A stretch of 64,000 bases of DNA from Clostridia bacterium (GCA_017461365.1 JAFTYG010000003.1:148108-212107), one strand, 5' to 3'. Positions 1 to 8,914 are shown, numbered from the stretch's first letter. Made by a program: numbers and translations. Notes: generated by a model from the letters alone, not told the origin.

Positions 1-53
1 AAGGTATTTGCCTTTTTCAAAAGCTCTTCCTTTTTTTCATATGTCTGCAACAT
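1..53 (-). CDS. Start of a gene running off the window (partial, unknown)
   Basis: An open frame on the minus strand starts at an ATG at 53-51, preceded by a GGGGGA ribosome-binding site four bases upstream, and stays open to the window edge. Only the first 17 residues are visible; they are Lys- and Glu-rich. It lies downstream of the HPr terminator, so it may be expressed separately from HPr. It does not resemble the start of enzyme I (ptsI). No function can be assigned. Confidence 0.45.
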   Translation of the reverse strand, partial: MLQTYEKKEELLKKANT

Positions 54-85
54 ATTTCCCCCAAAAATTTTTACGCGTTATACGG

Positions 86-113
86 TAATAAAAACGGGCT
101 GTAAACACAGCCC
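86..113 (-). terminator. Intrinsic terminator of HPr gene
   Basis: Six-base stem (GGGCTG/CAGCCC, 96-101 and 108-113) with a six-base loop, followed on the minus strand by a T-rich tail. It sits ten bases past the HPr stop codon. Confidence 0.8.
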
Positions 114-122
114 TAAAATTAT

Positions 123-386
123 TTATTCTGCAAAGCCTGTTTGAACAAGCGCAACCAACTCATCGATTGCAGTGTTTTCATCCTGACCGTCAGCAAGCAA
201 CGTAACCGTCATTCCCTTAGCAATTCCCATAGAGAGAACTCCGAGAAGGCTCTTCGCATTCACCTTGCGATCATCCTTTTCTATCCAAATGGAGCTCTTA
301 AAAGAATTTGCTTTTTGAATGAAAAAGGTAGCAGGTCTCGCATGCAAACCAATATTGTTCGTTATAGTAACTTCTCTTTGTGTCAT
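123..386 (-). CDS. ptsH: Phosphocarrier protein HPr
   Basis: An 87-residue cytoplasmic phosphocarrier that passes phosphate from enzyme I to sugar-specific EIIA domains of the PTS. The active-site motif GLHARPA places the phosphorylated His at position 15, and KSLLGVLSMGI places Ser at position 46, the site HPr kinase uses for carbon catabolite repression in Firmicutes. Length matches the family. His15 argues against the paralogue Crh, which lacks it. The start has an AGGAGC site upstream. The gene is monocistronic, between its own promoter and terminator; ptsI is not visible in this window. Confidence 0.95.
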   Translation of the reverse strand: MTQREVTITNNIGLHARPATFFIQKANSFKSSIWIEKDDRKVNAKSLLGVLSMGIAKGMTVTLLADGQDENTAIDELVALVQTGFAE

Positions 387-450
387 ATATCATGCTCCTG
401 TTTTCAATAAAACTTACCCGTAATCTAACAAGTTTTTTACTATATATAAT

Positions 451-479
451 AGTATATCAAAAAATCCCCACAAAATCAA
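451..479 (-). promoter_or_regulatory. SigA-type promoter of HPr gene
   Basis: On the minus strand TTGATT (479-474), a 17-base spacer and TATACT (456-451), about 65 bases upstream of the HPr start codon. Confidence 0.65.
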
Positions 480-581
480 TAGTTAAATATTAGTGATTTT
501 AAATGAATTTTTTTGACAAAAAACCTTTTTTATTCTCATTTTGTACACATTGTGACAAAACCGAGCATAAAAGCCTTCTGT

Positions 582-1130
582 TTATTCGGCAGCAACGATG
601 TTTGTAACGGTTATTTCAACGGTCACAAGGTCGGTTTTTACCGCGATCTTATCTCCTGCTGCTAAATAATCAGTTCCTCCCACAAGGAAACCGCCGTCCT
701 CCGAATAAGTACCGCGGCACTTCATTCTGCCTGATGCATCTATCCTTGTATTTACGGGATAGGAAACCTCCACAGCGCGATTTTCACCGTCGGGAATAAA
801 ATTCTTGATGGCAGGTACTACGATCAGCGCGTTCTTTGCGTCCTCTGAAGCCTCTATCAGCGTTCCAAGCTCTTCACCGCTATCGTTATTATAATATACC
901 TTGTCCCCCACGTTGATATAATTTTCAGTACTGTAAAGTATGTCGCTTATTTCGAACGATACCACATAATCTTTTAAATTTTTATTTCCTGTGAGCATAT
1001 CCAAAATATTATATCTGAAATATACACCCGCGACTGCTGTAAGTATCAAAATAATTATCACAACGTCAAGCGCCCTAAATTTAACGCCGTTGTTTGTATT
1101 TTCAGTATCTTTTACACGTTTTTTTCTCAT
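582..1130 (-). CDS. DUF4330-like membrane-anchored protein, second copy
   Basis: A 182-residue protein with a basic N-terminus, one membrane segment (about residues 21-42, rich in I, L and V) and an extracytoplasmic beta-rich domain. The fold pattern resembles DUF4330; its function is unknown. I start it at the ATG at 1130 because that codon follows an AGGATGGGGG ribosome-binding site lying over the stop codon of the upstream gene; an 18-residue longer open frame has no better signal. It is the last gene of the rimM-trmD operon and a probable tandem paralogue of the gene before it. Its link to the O-antigen-ligase-like protein suggests an envelope role (inference). Confidence 0.6.
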   Translation of the reverse strand: MRKKRVKDTENTNNGVKFRALDVVIIILILTAVAGVYFRYNILDMLTGNKNLKDYVVSFEISDILYSTENYINVGDKVYYNNDSGEELGTLIEASEDAKNALIVVPAIKNFIPDGENRAVEVSYPVNTRIDASGRMKCRGTYSEDGGFLVGGTDYLAAGDKIAVKTDLVTVEITVTNIVAAE

Positions 1131-1147
1131 AGCGCAACCCCCATCCT

Positions 1148-1699
1148 TTAATATTCGGTAACACCGACGCAATATCCCTCGCATTTAAAATTGGGGAATT
1201 TCAACGCCATTTTCTCACCAACAGCTATCCGAGTGGATTCTACGGAATAGCCTTCTCCCTCAGAAAAGGTTGCCGCAACCGTGATAGTAACAAGTACGTT
1301 GTACTTATTTGGATATTCGACAGGAGTCACAGTGTATTCTTTTATAGCCTCTCCGCCTTCATCGCGCACAGTTTCAACTGTTTTATATTCAATATATTTT
1401 GTATTATTTACCATGGTAACGGTTCCAATGTTGCTTTTTGTAACAGCATCACCCACCGCATCATTGGTTTTTATCATATCTATAAATGCCTCGTCAACAT
1501 TGGTAAATTCAACCTCATACTGAATATTTCTTGTATCGTTACCCGTCCATTTCTTTATCAAAGAAATGGGAGAAAACGAATAAATGAGAGCTCCCAATAT
1601 CAAAAGAAGAATAACTATCAGAGTAAAATCGACAAAATTAAATCGACCGTTCTTCTTTTTCTTCGACGATGCAGAATTTGTATTAACTGAACCGTTCAT
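1148..1699 (-). CDS. DUF4330-like membrane-anchored protein, first copy
   Basis: A 183-residue protein. The first 23 residues are Ser-, Asn- and Lys-rich and cytoplasmic; a membrane helix follows (about 24-46) and then an extracytoplasmic beta-rich domain of about 135 residues. It shares layout with the next gene downstream: short basic tail, one helix, and a domain opening with a Val-Xaa-Phe strand. This points to a tandem duplication. It starts 15 bases after the O-antigen-ligase-like gene ends and is very likely co-translated with it. DUF4330 membership is from pattern memory; the biochemical role is unknown. Confidence 0.6.
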   Translation of the reverse strand: MNGSVNTNSASSKKKKNGRFNFVDFTLIVILLLILGALIYSFSPISLIKKWTGNDTRNIQYEVEFTNVDEAFIDMIKTNDAVGDAVTKSNIGTVTMVNNTKYIEYKTVETVRDEGGEAIKEYTVTPVEYPNKYNVLVTITVAATFSEGEGYSVESTRIAVGEKMALKFPNFKCEGYCVGVTEY

Positions 1700-1714
1700 A
1701 TTCTATCCTTTCCT

Positions 1715-3691
1715 TTACTCTTGATTTGTAACGATCGGTATATCGAAAAAATCCGCCATCTCATCCGTGCTGTGTCTGCGTTCCTCATCGCGCCCTACTC
1801 TTACGCAGGCAGATGCTATTGCCATCACCGCCCAGAAAAGGAAAAATATTCTGTAACTATACCAAGTAAGATCAAACATTCCAAATAAAAGCGAAGCAAG
1901 TATTGCGCAGAACGCCGCCGTAACTATAAGCTTTCCAGACATATCCTTGGAATTTTTTATATATTCGAAATTCATTTGCGTAAACAGAAAAATTATAAGT
2001 GCAAATGCAATGAGTCCGATAATACCCGTTCCAACTAATATTTGCAAAAACAAGCTATGGCTATGCTCTGCCGCCTCAATACCCGCATACGCATATTGCG
2101 GATAGATGTTCTGAAAAGCAGTAGAACCGTAACCTATTCCGCCCATAAAATATTCCTTTATCATATTTAGCGTGCCTCTCCAGGTATATACGCGATACAT
2201 CGTAGAGGAATCCGCAAGGTCACCTATACTTGTAAATCTTCTCACAACAGATTGAGGCAAGAAAAAAGGTAAAAACGGCACAAACATACATGAAAGAAGC
2301 ATATACCGCAAGGTCTTTCTGCTATATATCAGCAAAAACAGCACCAAACAAAAAATTGCAGCAAGCCAAGCGCCTCTTGACCATGTAAGAACTATACAGA
2401 GCAAAACGGAGGCTACGGATATAGCGCCTAACAGCTTAGCTCTTCCCTTTTGCGCACTTATCATCATATACAATGCAAAAGGTAATACGATAACGAGATA
2501 TATCGCCAAAATGTTCGGATTATCAAAAAGTGACACCGCCCGTCCTTTTATATCGTAAAAATATTCAGTGTCGAGCCATGCTTCCGAAGAAAGAGAATTG
2601 AAAAAATACTGTCCAATACCTATAAATGCGACAATCGTACCCGACGTTACAAGCGCGGATATGCACCGACGTATCCATTGTTCGGTACGCATCAGATTGA
2701 CAATAAGGAAATAACCAAGTATAAGCTCGCAGCTAAGCAATACTTCCTTGTATCCCTCAAATCCGCCCGCAGAAATAGCGCCCGAAAAATAGATTATTAC
2801 AGCGAAAAATACGACTGCAAGGTCAATTATCTCAAATTTCAATATTCGCTTTCCACGTATCAGCTTTACAAGAAAGCTTACACAAATTATCAGTACAAGC
2901 AATCCGAGCATCAAAGCGGAGTACTCAAAGAACGATAAAAACGGAATGACAAACAGTGAGATCACAATACCGATCTCAGGAGACACGAATATAAGCGCCA
3001 CCATCACCGTAAGCACGATAACAGAAAGTATGACCAACGGATGAACAGCCACTGTCAGTATGCCTAACGCCATACCGAAGAAGATCATAACATTGCTCTT
3101 CGCTTTACTTAAATTCGTCCTCTGCTTAAACACCTCTTCTCTGTACCCGAACACGTTGGAAAACAAAGCACCCAAAACTGCACTTTTTCCCACAGCAGAA
3201 GCAATATTATCATGCGACAGAAGCATAGGGATAGCGGATACGCACACTATGATACCTATTATGGCATAGCTTATATCAGCTTCTGAAATGACCGGAAGAA
3301 ACAGACGAAGAAGGTAAATTATAACAACGTAGATACCAAATGAAAAAAAGAAATTTCCAAGTGTCCTCAGGGGCATTGTTACCAAGCCCTTGGAAGCTTT
3401 TGTTATCATATTGAGAATATAACTGCTTTCAAATTCTTTAGACAAAAATTTACGAAAATTTCTGAAATATTTTTTTATCAGCCCGCTGTTTGCAAAATGC
3501 GCCCTCAGATAGCTGTTATCAAAGGCTTCTTGCTCTTTTGTGTAAGAGGTAAATATCTTTCCGAAAAAGCTGTTTTTTATTGCGTTATATATGAAATCAG
3601 AGAATTTATCAAACAGAAAAAATATAAGGCTCACAGACACGATATTGGCAATATCGCCCGTATCGGCAGATCTATTTTTTCTTTTTTTCAA
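1715..3691 (-). CDS. O-antigen ligase / polymerase (Wzy_C) family membrane protein, TTG start
   Basis: A polytopic membrane protein of 658 residues with roughly a dozen hydrophobic segments. The Wzy_C signature is present: TWSRGAWLA in a central loop and EHSHSLFLQILVGTG in the late periplasmic-type loop, where ligases carry a catalytic His. In Gram-positives such proteins are thought to join or polymerise envelope glycans. The start is most likely the TTG at 3691-3689, because a perfect GGAGG (3703-3699) sits seven bases upstream of it; an in-frame ATG at 3718 has no such signal. The start lies inside the end of trmD (20-base overlap), so translation is probably coupled. The N-terminal 110 residues are unusually long and basic for the family. 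Confidence 0.75.
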   Translation of the reverse strand: MKKRKNRSADTGDIANIVSVSLIFFLFDKFSDFIYNAIKNSFFGKIFTSYTKEQEAFDNSYLRAHFANSGLIKKYFRNFRKFLSKEFESSYILNMITKASKGLVTMPLRTLGNFFFSFGIYVVIIYLLRLFLPVISEADISYAIIGIIVCVSAIPMLLSHDNIASAVGKSAVLGALFSNVFGYREEVFKQRTNLSKAKSNVMIFFGMALGILTVAVHPLVILSVIVLTVMVALIFVSPEIGIVISLFVIPFLSFFEYSALMLGLLVLIICVSFLVKLIRGKRILKFEIIDLAVVFFAVIIYFSGAISAGGFEGYKEVLLSCELILGYFLIVNLMRTEQWIRRCISALVTSGTIVAFIGIGQYFFNSLSSEAWLDTEYFYDIKGRAVSLFDNPNILAIYLVIVLPFALYMMISAQKGRAKLLGAISVASVLLCIVLTWSRGAWLAAIFCLVLFLLIYSRKTLRYMLLSCMFVPFLPFFLPQSVVRRFTSIGDLADSSTMYRVYTWRGTLNMIKEYFMGGIGYGSTAFQNIYPQYAYAGIEAAEHSHSLFLQILVGTGIIGLIAFALIIFLFTQMNFEYIKNSKDMSGKLIVTAAFCAILASLLFGMFDLTWYSYRIFFLFWAVMAIASACVRVGRDEERRHSTDEMADFFDIPIVTNQE

Positions 3692-4397
3692 CTCTTTGCC
3701 TCCTCTCATATTCTTCATACATATCGGGGCGATTTTTTTTCGTAGTTTCTATCGCCTTTTCGAGTCTCCATTTATCAATGTTTTCATGATGCCCCGAGAT
3801 AAGTATATCAGGTACCGTTACGCCGTGAAAATCGAAAGGTCTTGTATATTGCGGATATTCGAGAAGACCGCTGGAGATACTTTCCTTTTCATAACATTCG
3901 GGATCGGACAAAACTCCGTCGACAAGCCTTGCCACACTGTCCACAAGAATACACGCAGGTATCTCACCTCCGGTTAGGACGAAATCTCCTATAGAGATTT
4001 CCTCGTCCACTATCTCGTCGATTATCCGTCGGTCAACTCCCTCGTAATGTCCGCAAAGAATAATGATATGATCATATCCTGACAGACGCTCCGCCGTTTT
4101 CTGATTTAAAACAGCTCCCGACGGAGACATATATATCACGCGCCGAGAATGCGAGAGTTCTTCATGTTTATCACAAATATCCTTGTAGCAGTCATATATA
4201 GGAGGAGCCATCATAAGCATCCCTTTGCCGCCACCGTACGGAGTATCATCAACACGGCGGTGCTTGTCCTTGGAGTAATCTCTTATGTTGTACGATGAGA
4301 CCTCTATTGCTCCGCTTTTTTGCGCTCTGCCGATAATACTCTCTCCAAGAACATGATCGACAAGCTCGGGAAAGAGCGTCATAATATCAAATATCAT
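3672..4397 (-). CDS. trmD: tRNA (guanine-N1)-methyltransferase TrmD
   Basis: A 241-residue SPOUT methyltransferase that makes m1G37 in tRNAs reading CNN codons, preventing +1 frameshifts. Seen: RRVDDTPYGGGKGM in the N-terminal half, GHYEGVDRR, and the trefoil-knot SAM-binding stretch SIGDFVLTGGE. The start at 4397 follows a GGGGGGA site; a 26-residue upstream extension runs into rimM and is unlikely to be real. It follows rimM by 13 bases as in the classical operon, but rpsP, khpA and rplS are not adjacent: ffh-rpsP-khpA lie at 36-38 kb on the other strand. Confidence 0.95.
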   Translation of the reverse strand: MIFDIMTLFPELVDHVLGESIIGRAQKSGAIEVSSYNIRDYSKDKHRRVDDTPYGGGKGMLMMAPPIYDCYKDICDKHEELSHSRRVIYMSPSGAVLNQKTAERLSGYDHIIILCGHYEGVDRRIIDEIVDEEISIGDFVLTGGEIPACILVDSVARLVDGVLSDPECYEKESISSGLLEYPQYTRPFDFHGVTVPDILISGHHENIDKWRLEKAIETTKKNRPDMYEEYERRQRVEKKKK

Positions 4398-4410
4398 AAA
4401 TTCCCCCCGA

Positions 4411-4923
4411 TCAATCGTCGAGCATCCCGTCGATGGGCGTAACGAATATACCGCTTTCGATATCCACATGGTCAACGAATTCAGGCACTACGGGAATCAT
4501 ACGCTCTCCGTTCGAAGTATTTACCACATATATATCCGATGCGCCTCTGTTTATTACTTCACTAAGAGTTCCGTAAATTTTACCGTCATTCGCATCTATA
4601 ACGTTCAATCCCCTAAGGTCGGTGATAAAGAACTCTCCTTCTTCAAGTTCAAAATCTCCACGGTCAGCATAGACGGTAGCTCCTTTAAGCGCCAATGCGT
4701 CATCCATTGAATTTACCGTATCAAGCGTAACCACTACAAATTGCTTATAAACAGATGCTTTCAGCACTTTATTTTCGGAATATGAGCTTCCGTTTTTCAA
4801 ATATAATTTTTTCAGCGCTGCAAGCTCCTCGGGTGTATTGCACCATGACTCAAGCTTCAAGCCTCCATGACAACCGTGTGTATTTATTACCTTTGCACAT
4901 TCAATATAAGAACTTTTTGCCAT
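4411..4923 (-). CDS. rimM: 16S rRNA processing protein RimM
   Basis: A 170-residue ribosome maturation factor that acts on the 30S head with ribosomal protein S19. It has the RimM barrel N-terminus (KVINTHGCHGGLKLESW in place of the usual GxxGVxGxVKV) and a PRC-barrel second half (FFITDLRGLNV, then RMIPVVPEFVDHVD). The start at 4923 is chosen because GGGAG lies correctly upstream; ten more residues are open but lack a site. It is the first gene of the minus-strand operon and is served by a promoter at 4977-5005. Confidence 0.93.
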   Translation of the reverse strand: MAKSSYIECAKVINTHGCHGGLKLESWCNTPEELAALKKLYLKNGSSYSENKVLKASVYKQFVVVTLDTVNSMDDALALKGATVYADRGDFELEEGEFFITDLRGLNVIDANDGKIYGTLSEVINRGASDIYVVNTSNGERMIPVVPEFVDHVDIESGIFVTPIDGMLDD

Positions 4924-4976
4924 ATTATTATCTCCCAAATATACTGCAACCATCTACTTATCATTGTATCTTTATT

Positions 4977-5005
4977 ATTATAGCACAAATCACATCTTAT
5001 TTCAA
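4977..5005 (-). promoter_or_regulatory. SigA-type promoter of rimM-trmD operon
   Basis: Minus strand TTGAAA (5005-5000), 17-base spacer, TATAAT (4982-4977), about 55 bases before the rimM start codon. It should drive rimM, trmD, the O-antigen-ligase-like gene and both DUF4330 genes, since no terminator is visible between them. Confidence 0.75.
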
Positions 5006-5053
5006 GACTTTTGGAAATTTATTCTTTTATAAAAAATAATTCACAAAAAAGTC

Positions 5054-5082
5054 TTGCTTTTTTTGTGAAAGTATGATATTAT
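5054..5082 (+). promoter_or_regulatory. SigA-type promoter of yajC
   Basis: TTGCTT (5054-5059), 17-base spacer, TATTAT (5077-5082), 34 bases before the yajC start. It is divergent from the rimM promoter. Confidence 0.6.
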
Positions 5083-5116
5083 ATATGCAATTATGTTTAT
5101 ATTGGAGGAACAAAAA

Positions 5117-5425
5117 ATGTTAGCTTTGGATTTCAGCAGCATTCTTTCATCTGCAGGTCCTATTCTTATTATGGCGGTCATTCTCGTGGCTATGTATTTT
5201 CTTATGATAAGACCTCAGAAGAAGCAGGAAAAAGAGACCAACGATATGCGAAATAACCTGAAGGTTGGAGATGAGATCACCACCATCGGCGGCATAATTG
5301 GAAAGATAGTCAGCATAAAGGAAGAAACGGTAATGATCGAGACCGGTCACGACCGCACGAAGATAAGAATTCTCAAGTCGGCTGTACGCAACGTAGACGT
5401 TCACGCAGAGGACGCTCAGGACTAA
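5117..5425 (+). CDS. yajC: Preprotein translocase subunit YajC
   Basis: A 102-residue inner-membrane accessory of the Sec translocon. It has one N-terminal membrane helix (about residues 10-30, ending MIRPQKKQEKE, the hallmark of the family) and a small cytoplasmic beta domain containing LKVGDEITTIGGIIGKI. The start at 5117 follows GGAGG. It stands alone between its own promoter and terminator; secD/secF and tgt, frequent neighbours in other genomes, are absent from this window. Confidence 0.93.
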   Translation: MLALDFSSILSSAGPILIMAVILVAMYFLMIRPQKKQEKETNDMRNNLKVGDEITTIGGIIGKIVSIKEETVMIETGHDRTKIRILKSAVRNVDVHAEDAQD

Positions 5426-5492
5426 ACCAAAAGTCTCTACGTTCGCATTGTAGCAGATATTTTTGAGAAACAAACAGAATACCTATTAACGT

Positions 5493-5533
5493 AAAAATGG
5501 ACGGAGAGATCGAAACTCTCCGTCCATTTTTCT
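5493..5533. terminator. Bidirectional terminator between yajC and mannosidase
   Basis: Perfect stem (GGACGGAGAG with CTCTCCGTCC) flanked by A-run and T-run, so it can act for yajC on the plus strand and for the alpha-mannosidase gene on the minus strand. Confidence 0.85.
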
Positions 5534-5611
5534 TGATCAAGCACAGCTTTATAAAAATAAAGTAAGTCGGCGGTCATTTAATAAAAAACAAACGTTCATG
5601 ATCCTTGCTAT

Positions 5612-7990
5612 CTATTCAAGGAAATCCACTTCGACAGCCGCTCCGTCCTTGATAAGATACGTTTTCACAGTATTGTGACTCACATGACATTTTACACGCA
5701 CACCAAACAGCTCAAGCTCCGTATCGGTATCCAATCCATCAGTTTCATAAAGCCGTACTACCACTCCGTCTCCGTCCTCACTCTTTTTCACAGCAGTGAC
5801 CGAAAGATTATCGGTGTCAAGATGCATTCCGCAGAACGTCATGGGCAAGTCACCCTTGTGGAAGGTCTCTATCACCGCCTCAAGAGGATGTTGAAGCTCT
5901 TCTGCGCGCCTTTCAATCCGACCGATAGACTCAAAGGGCATTATCCTATACTTGAAGCTATGCTCACCTTGATCCATATGGCGGCAAAAGTTATCTCTTA
6001 GCCCTTGTCCGTAATGGTCGGCAAAGATTGCGCTACGCAAAACGGTAAGCGACAACACACCATTCTCTGCATCAAAACTGTGCTTACAGTCATTGGCAAC
6101 TGCAAGTCCACCTCTATCGTCAACAAGAGCGATCCAATCTCCGCACACCTGCTCACTTCCGTCGGTGGGACGCTCGATACTGCCAAAAGGTATCTTACAA
6201 TAGGCTTTACCGCCCTCTGTGTTAGTCGGAAACAGCAGTTTAAGAATTTTGAAGCGCTCACGGTAATCTATAAGTACCTCCACGTCTATATAATCAGCAT
6301 CGGGATATATGCGATAATCTCTGATGATCGTACTGTCACTTATTGTTTGTACCGTTCTTACCGTAGCTCTCACAGGACCAAGTTCGGTAACATTGACGCT
6401 TCCTTTTACCTCGGCGTGGACAGCATCCTTGAAGAACTCAACGCCGTGCGCCCAAGTGTCGTTGGGCTCATCGTTATACAGGCGCGTCTCGGTAGCATCC
6501 CCCAACAATTCTCTATTGGTTAGCTTATCGTATATAGAGCAAAGCTCCCCGCTCTCTGCATCAAAGGTTAGCTTCAGTCTCGAGTTCTCCACCGAGCTAT
6601 CGGTACTCACAAATGGAGACTCGGCAGATGTGCCTTCCTCGTTGTGTCCACGGTAGACGGTGTATCCCAACGCAGGCACCACAGCTTCAAATATTCTTGC
6701 GTATTTACCCTTATGGTTCGTCTTAGAGTCGCGTACCGTCTGTATCGGCACTTCATTACCCTTACTGTCTCTTATGCATTCGTAGGTCTTTCGCAGATGT
6801 ACGGGCATACGTACCTCATGATCGAGAGGATTGAATACTACTATCGGTACACCCACGCGCTCTGCCTCCTCAATCGTCCAAGCAGTATCCAAGAGATGAT
6901 CTCCACAGGTATCTATGTTCCAAGATATTTGCTGACGAGCAAAATTACTTACACGATCGGCAATAGCCATGGCCTCCCCGTGTACCTTGCGTGCGTCGTC
7001 GTATGCTTCGTATATTGAGCAACCTCCGATTATATCGTGGAATTGGTTGAAGAGCACTCTCTGCCATGCATAACGAATTTCTTTTGCGGGATACTCGGTG
7101 CTCGTAAGCCGCTCGGAAAGCACCGACAGACGCTCGGCGGCTATCAATCCATTCTCGGCATATCTATTATTTTTCTTGATCTCGGCGCAGGCGCTATAAC
7201 AGCCCTTGGCATGATATTGCAGATCATCCTTGAGGACAAAGAGCCCATCTGCTGCCTGATCGGCAAAATAAGTATCAGGATCGGAGTAAATAAAGCGCTC
7301 GTCAAGCTCTCTATGCATAGCCTCAAGCAACTTTACAGTAGGGCCTCCACCATGATTTCCGATACCGTAGAAAGCCATTTGATCGACGTCTTCTCTCTCA
7401 GCTATATCAGCTATATCATCAAAAAGGGACATAGGCTTGCGCTCGCAAAGATTATAATAAAAGGGGATGCGGTAGGCTTTCACACGACTTCCATCATTGC
7501 TCTCCCATAAAAACAGCCTTGTGGGTATGCTTTTTTCGTGATCCGCAGGACGCATAAACACATAGTTTTCCATACGGCTGTTATGTAGGATCATGGGAAT
7601 ACTTCCGTTATGTCCGAAAGAATCAACGTTGTAGCCCGTGGTCGCTGTTTTTCCAAACTTCTCTAAAAAATATCTTTGAGTGATGAGCGAGTGTCTTGCG
7701 AACGACTCGCCCGACGGAATATTACAGTCGGGCTGTATAAACCAACCTCCCACTATGCACCAACGCCCCTCATGTACACGCTGACGTATCTCCTCAAACA
7801 TTTGCGGATCGCTTTTTTCTATCCACATATAGTAGGCGCCGCACGCCGCCGTAAATTTGAAGTCGGGAAACTCTCGTATTCTATCGAGAGCGCTTCTAAA
7901 GGTTGCTTTTATTTCGGCGAATCCCTCCTGCCATTGCCAAAGCCATACGGGATCGAGATGAGCGTTTCCGATAAGATGTATCTTATTCAT
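5612..7990 (-). CDS. Alpha-mannosidase, glycoside hydrolase family 38
   Basis: A 792-residue retaining alpha-mannosidase, likely cytoplasmic because no signal peptide is seen. The N-terminal metal-binding motif HLDPVW holds zinc ligands His11 and Asp13; NVDSFGHNG holds the likely nucleophile Asp123 with His127 nearby; the long C-terminal half has the beta-sandwich pattern of GH38. Such enzymes trim alpha-mannosides taken up from yeast mannan or host N-glycans. An AAGGAGG site sits 7-8 bases before the ATG. The gene is divergent from an AraC-type regulator that is its most obvious controller (inference). No permease is adjacent. Confidence 0.93.
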   Translation of the reverse strand: MNKIHLIGNAHLDPVWLWQWQEGFAEIKATFRSALDRIREFPDFKFTAACGAYYMWIEKSDPQMFEEIRQRVHEGRWCIVGGWFIQPDCNIPSGESFARHSLITQRYFLEKFGKTATTGYNVDSFGHNGSIPMILHNSRMENYVFMRPADHEKSIPTRLFLWESNDGSRVKAYRIPFYYNLCERKPMSLFDDIADIAEREDVDQMAFYGIGNHGGGPTVKLLEAMHRELDERFIYSDPDTYFADQAADGLFVLKDDLQYHAKGCYSACAEIKKNNRYAENGLIAAERLSVLSERLTSTEYPAKEIRYAWQRVLFNQFHDIIGGCSIYEAYDDARKVHGEAMAIADRVSNFARQQISWNIDTCGDHLLDTAWTIEEAERVGVPIVVFNPLDHEVRMPVHLRKTYECIRDSKGNEVPIQTVRDSKTNHKGKYARIFEAVVPALGYTVYRGHNEEGTSAESPFVSTDSSVENSRLKLTFDAESGELCSIYDKLTNRELLGDATETRLYNDEPNDTWAHGVEFFKDAVHAEVKGSVNVTELGPVRATVRTVQTISDSTIIRDYRIYPDADYIDVEVLIDYRERFKILKLLFPTNTEGGKAYCKIPFGSIERPTDGSEQVCGDWIALVDDRGGLAVANDCKHSFDAENGVLSLTVLRSAIFADHYGQGLRDNFCRHMDQGEHSFKYRIMPFESIGRIERRAEELQHPLEAVIETFHKGDLPMTFCGMHLDTDNLSVTAVKKSEDGDGVVVRLYETDGLDTDTELELFGVRVKCHVSHNTVKTYLIKDGAAVEVDFLE

Positions 7991-8010
7991 ATTTATACCT
8001 CCTTAAATTA

Positions 8011-8028
8011 TTAACCGAGTTAAGTATA
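8011..8028 (-). promoter_or_regulatory. Possible -10 and small palindrome before mannosidase gene
   Basis: Minus strand TATACT (8028-8023) is followed at the expected start point by TTAAC-CGA-GTTAA (8011-8023). The five-base arms are short, so this is only a candidate AraC-family operator; no good -35 is visible, which fits an activated promoter. Confidence 0.3.
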
Positions 8029-8072
8029 GCATATTTTTGACGTTTTTTATATAGTATTTATTTTAAAAAATA

Positions 8073-8101
8073 TTGCTTTTTTTAATATATCATGCTATAA
8101 T
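8073..8101 (+). promoter_or_regulatory. SigA-type promoter of AraC regulator gene
   Basis: TTGCTT (8073-8078), 17-base spacer, TATAAT (8096-8101), 21 bases before the regulator's start codon. Confidence 0.65.
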
Positions 8102-8122
8102 TTAAAAAAAGGAGATGACGCA

Positions 8123-8914
8123 ATGATACGGTTAAGAAAGATACAGGAGCTTGACGGAGTGATCTCCGCCTCGCGTAAGCATTTTTATGGAGATGCATCT
8201 CCGCATCTTCATGAATTTTTTGAAATAGAATTCGTTATTGACGGAAGCGGCAAGTGTATAGTTGACGGTCAGGAGTATGAATTGAAGAAAAATACGCTGT
8301 TTCTTCTTTCTCCCGCCAACACACACGAAATACGAAAAGCCAATGCTGAGCTAATAAACGTAATGTTTCTGTGTGACAGCAAACAGCGTTTATTTTCACA
8401 ATTGTTGATGAGCCACGATCATTCGATCTGTTTTGAATTCGACGACAACGACGGAGCTTTTCTTTACTCGTTGCTTTCCGAGCTTGTATCGATACATAAG
8501 GATGACGTTGAATATGCGTTGATGCTTCTTGACTGCGTTTTACACAAGTTGGATCGCGTAGAGTCTTACGGTAATCAAACCGTTCTCCCCTATGTGCAAA
8601 AGGCCATACTATATGTTACCGAGAATTTCAGAAATTGTATTACGCTTTCAGATACAGCGGCGCATCTTGGACTCTCTTCTCCCTATCTATCCGACCTTTT
8701 CGTTAAGCACATAGGTGTCAATTTCAAGGTATATCTTGACAACGTGCGCTTCTCGCACGCAAAAAATCTATTGACATTTACCGATCTACAGATAAGTGAG
8801 ATATGTCGAAATTCAGGCTTTGAAGATTACGCCAATTTTTCCCGCCGCTTTAAGCACATCTGCGGTATGACTCCTACCGAATACAGAAAAAGAACAAAGG
8901 ACAGAGAGTTTTGA
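8123..8914 (+). CDS. AraC-family transcriptional regulator (cupin sensor)
   Basis: A 263-residue regulator. Residues about 15-85 form a cupin-like sugar-sensing barrel (HLHEFFEIEFVIDG, then a GxxxxVDGQEYEL turn). Residues about 165-260 hold the two AraC HTH motifs: LSDTAAHLGLSSPYLSDLF and ISEICRNSGFEDYANFSRRF, ending in the family signature GMTPTEYR. It is divergent from the GH38 gene, separated by 132 bases holding both promoters, and probably activates it on sensing a mannoside. An AAGGAGA site precedes the ATG. Its stop codon lies within a terminator shared with the copper operon. Confidence 0.9.
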   Translation: MIRLRKIQELDGVISASRKHFYGDASPHLHEFFEIEFVIDGSGKCIVDGQEYELKKNTLFLLSPANTHEIRKANAELINVMFLCDSKQRLFSQLLMSHDHSICFEFDDNDGAFLYSLLSELVSIHKDDVEYALMLLDCVLHKLDRVESYGNQTVLPYVQKAILYVTENFRNCITLSDTAAHLGLSSPYLSDLFVKHIGVNFKVYLDNVRFSHAKNLLTFTDLQISEICRNSGFEDYANFSRRFKHICGMTPTEYRKRTKDREF

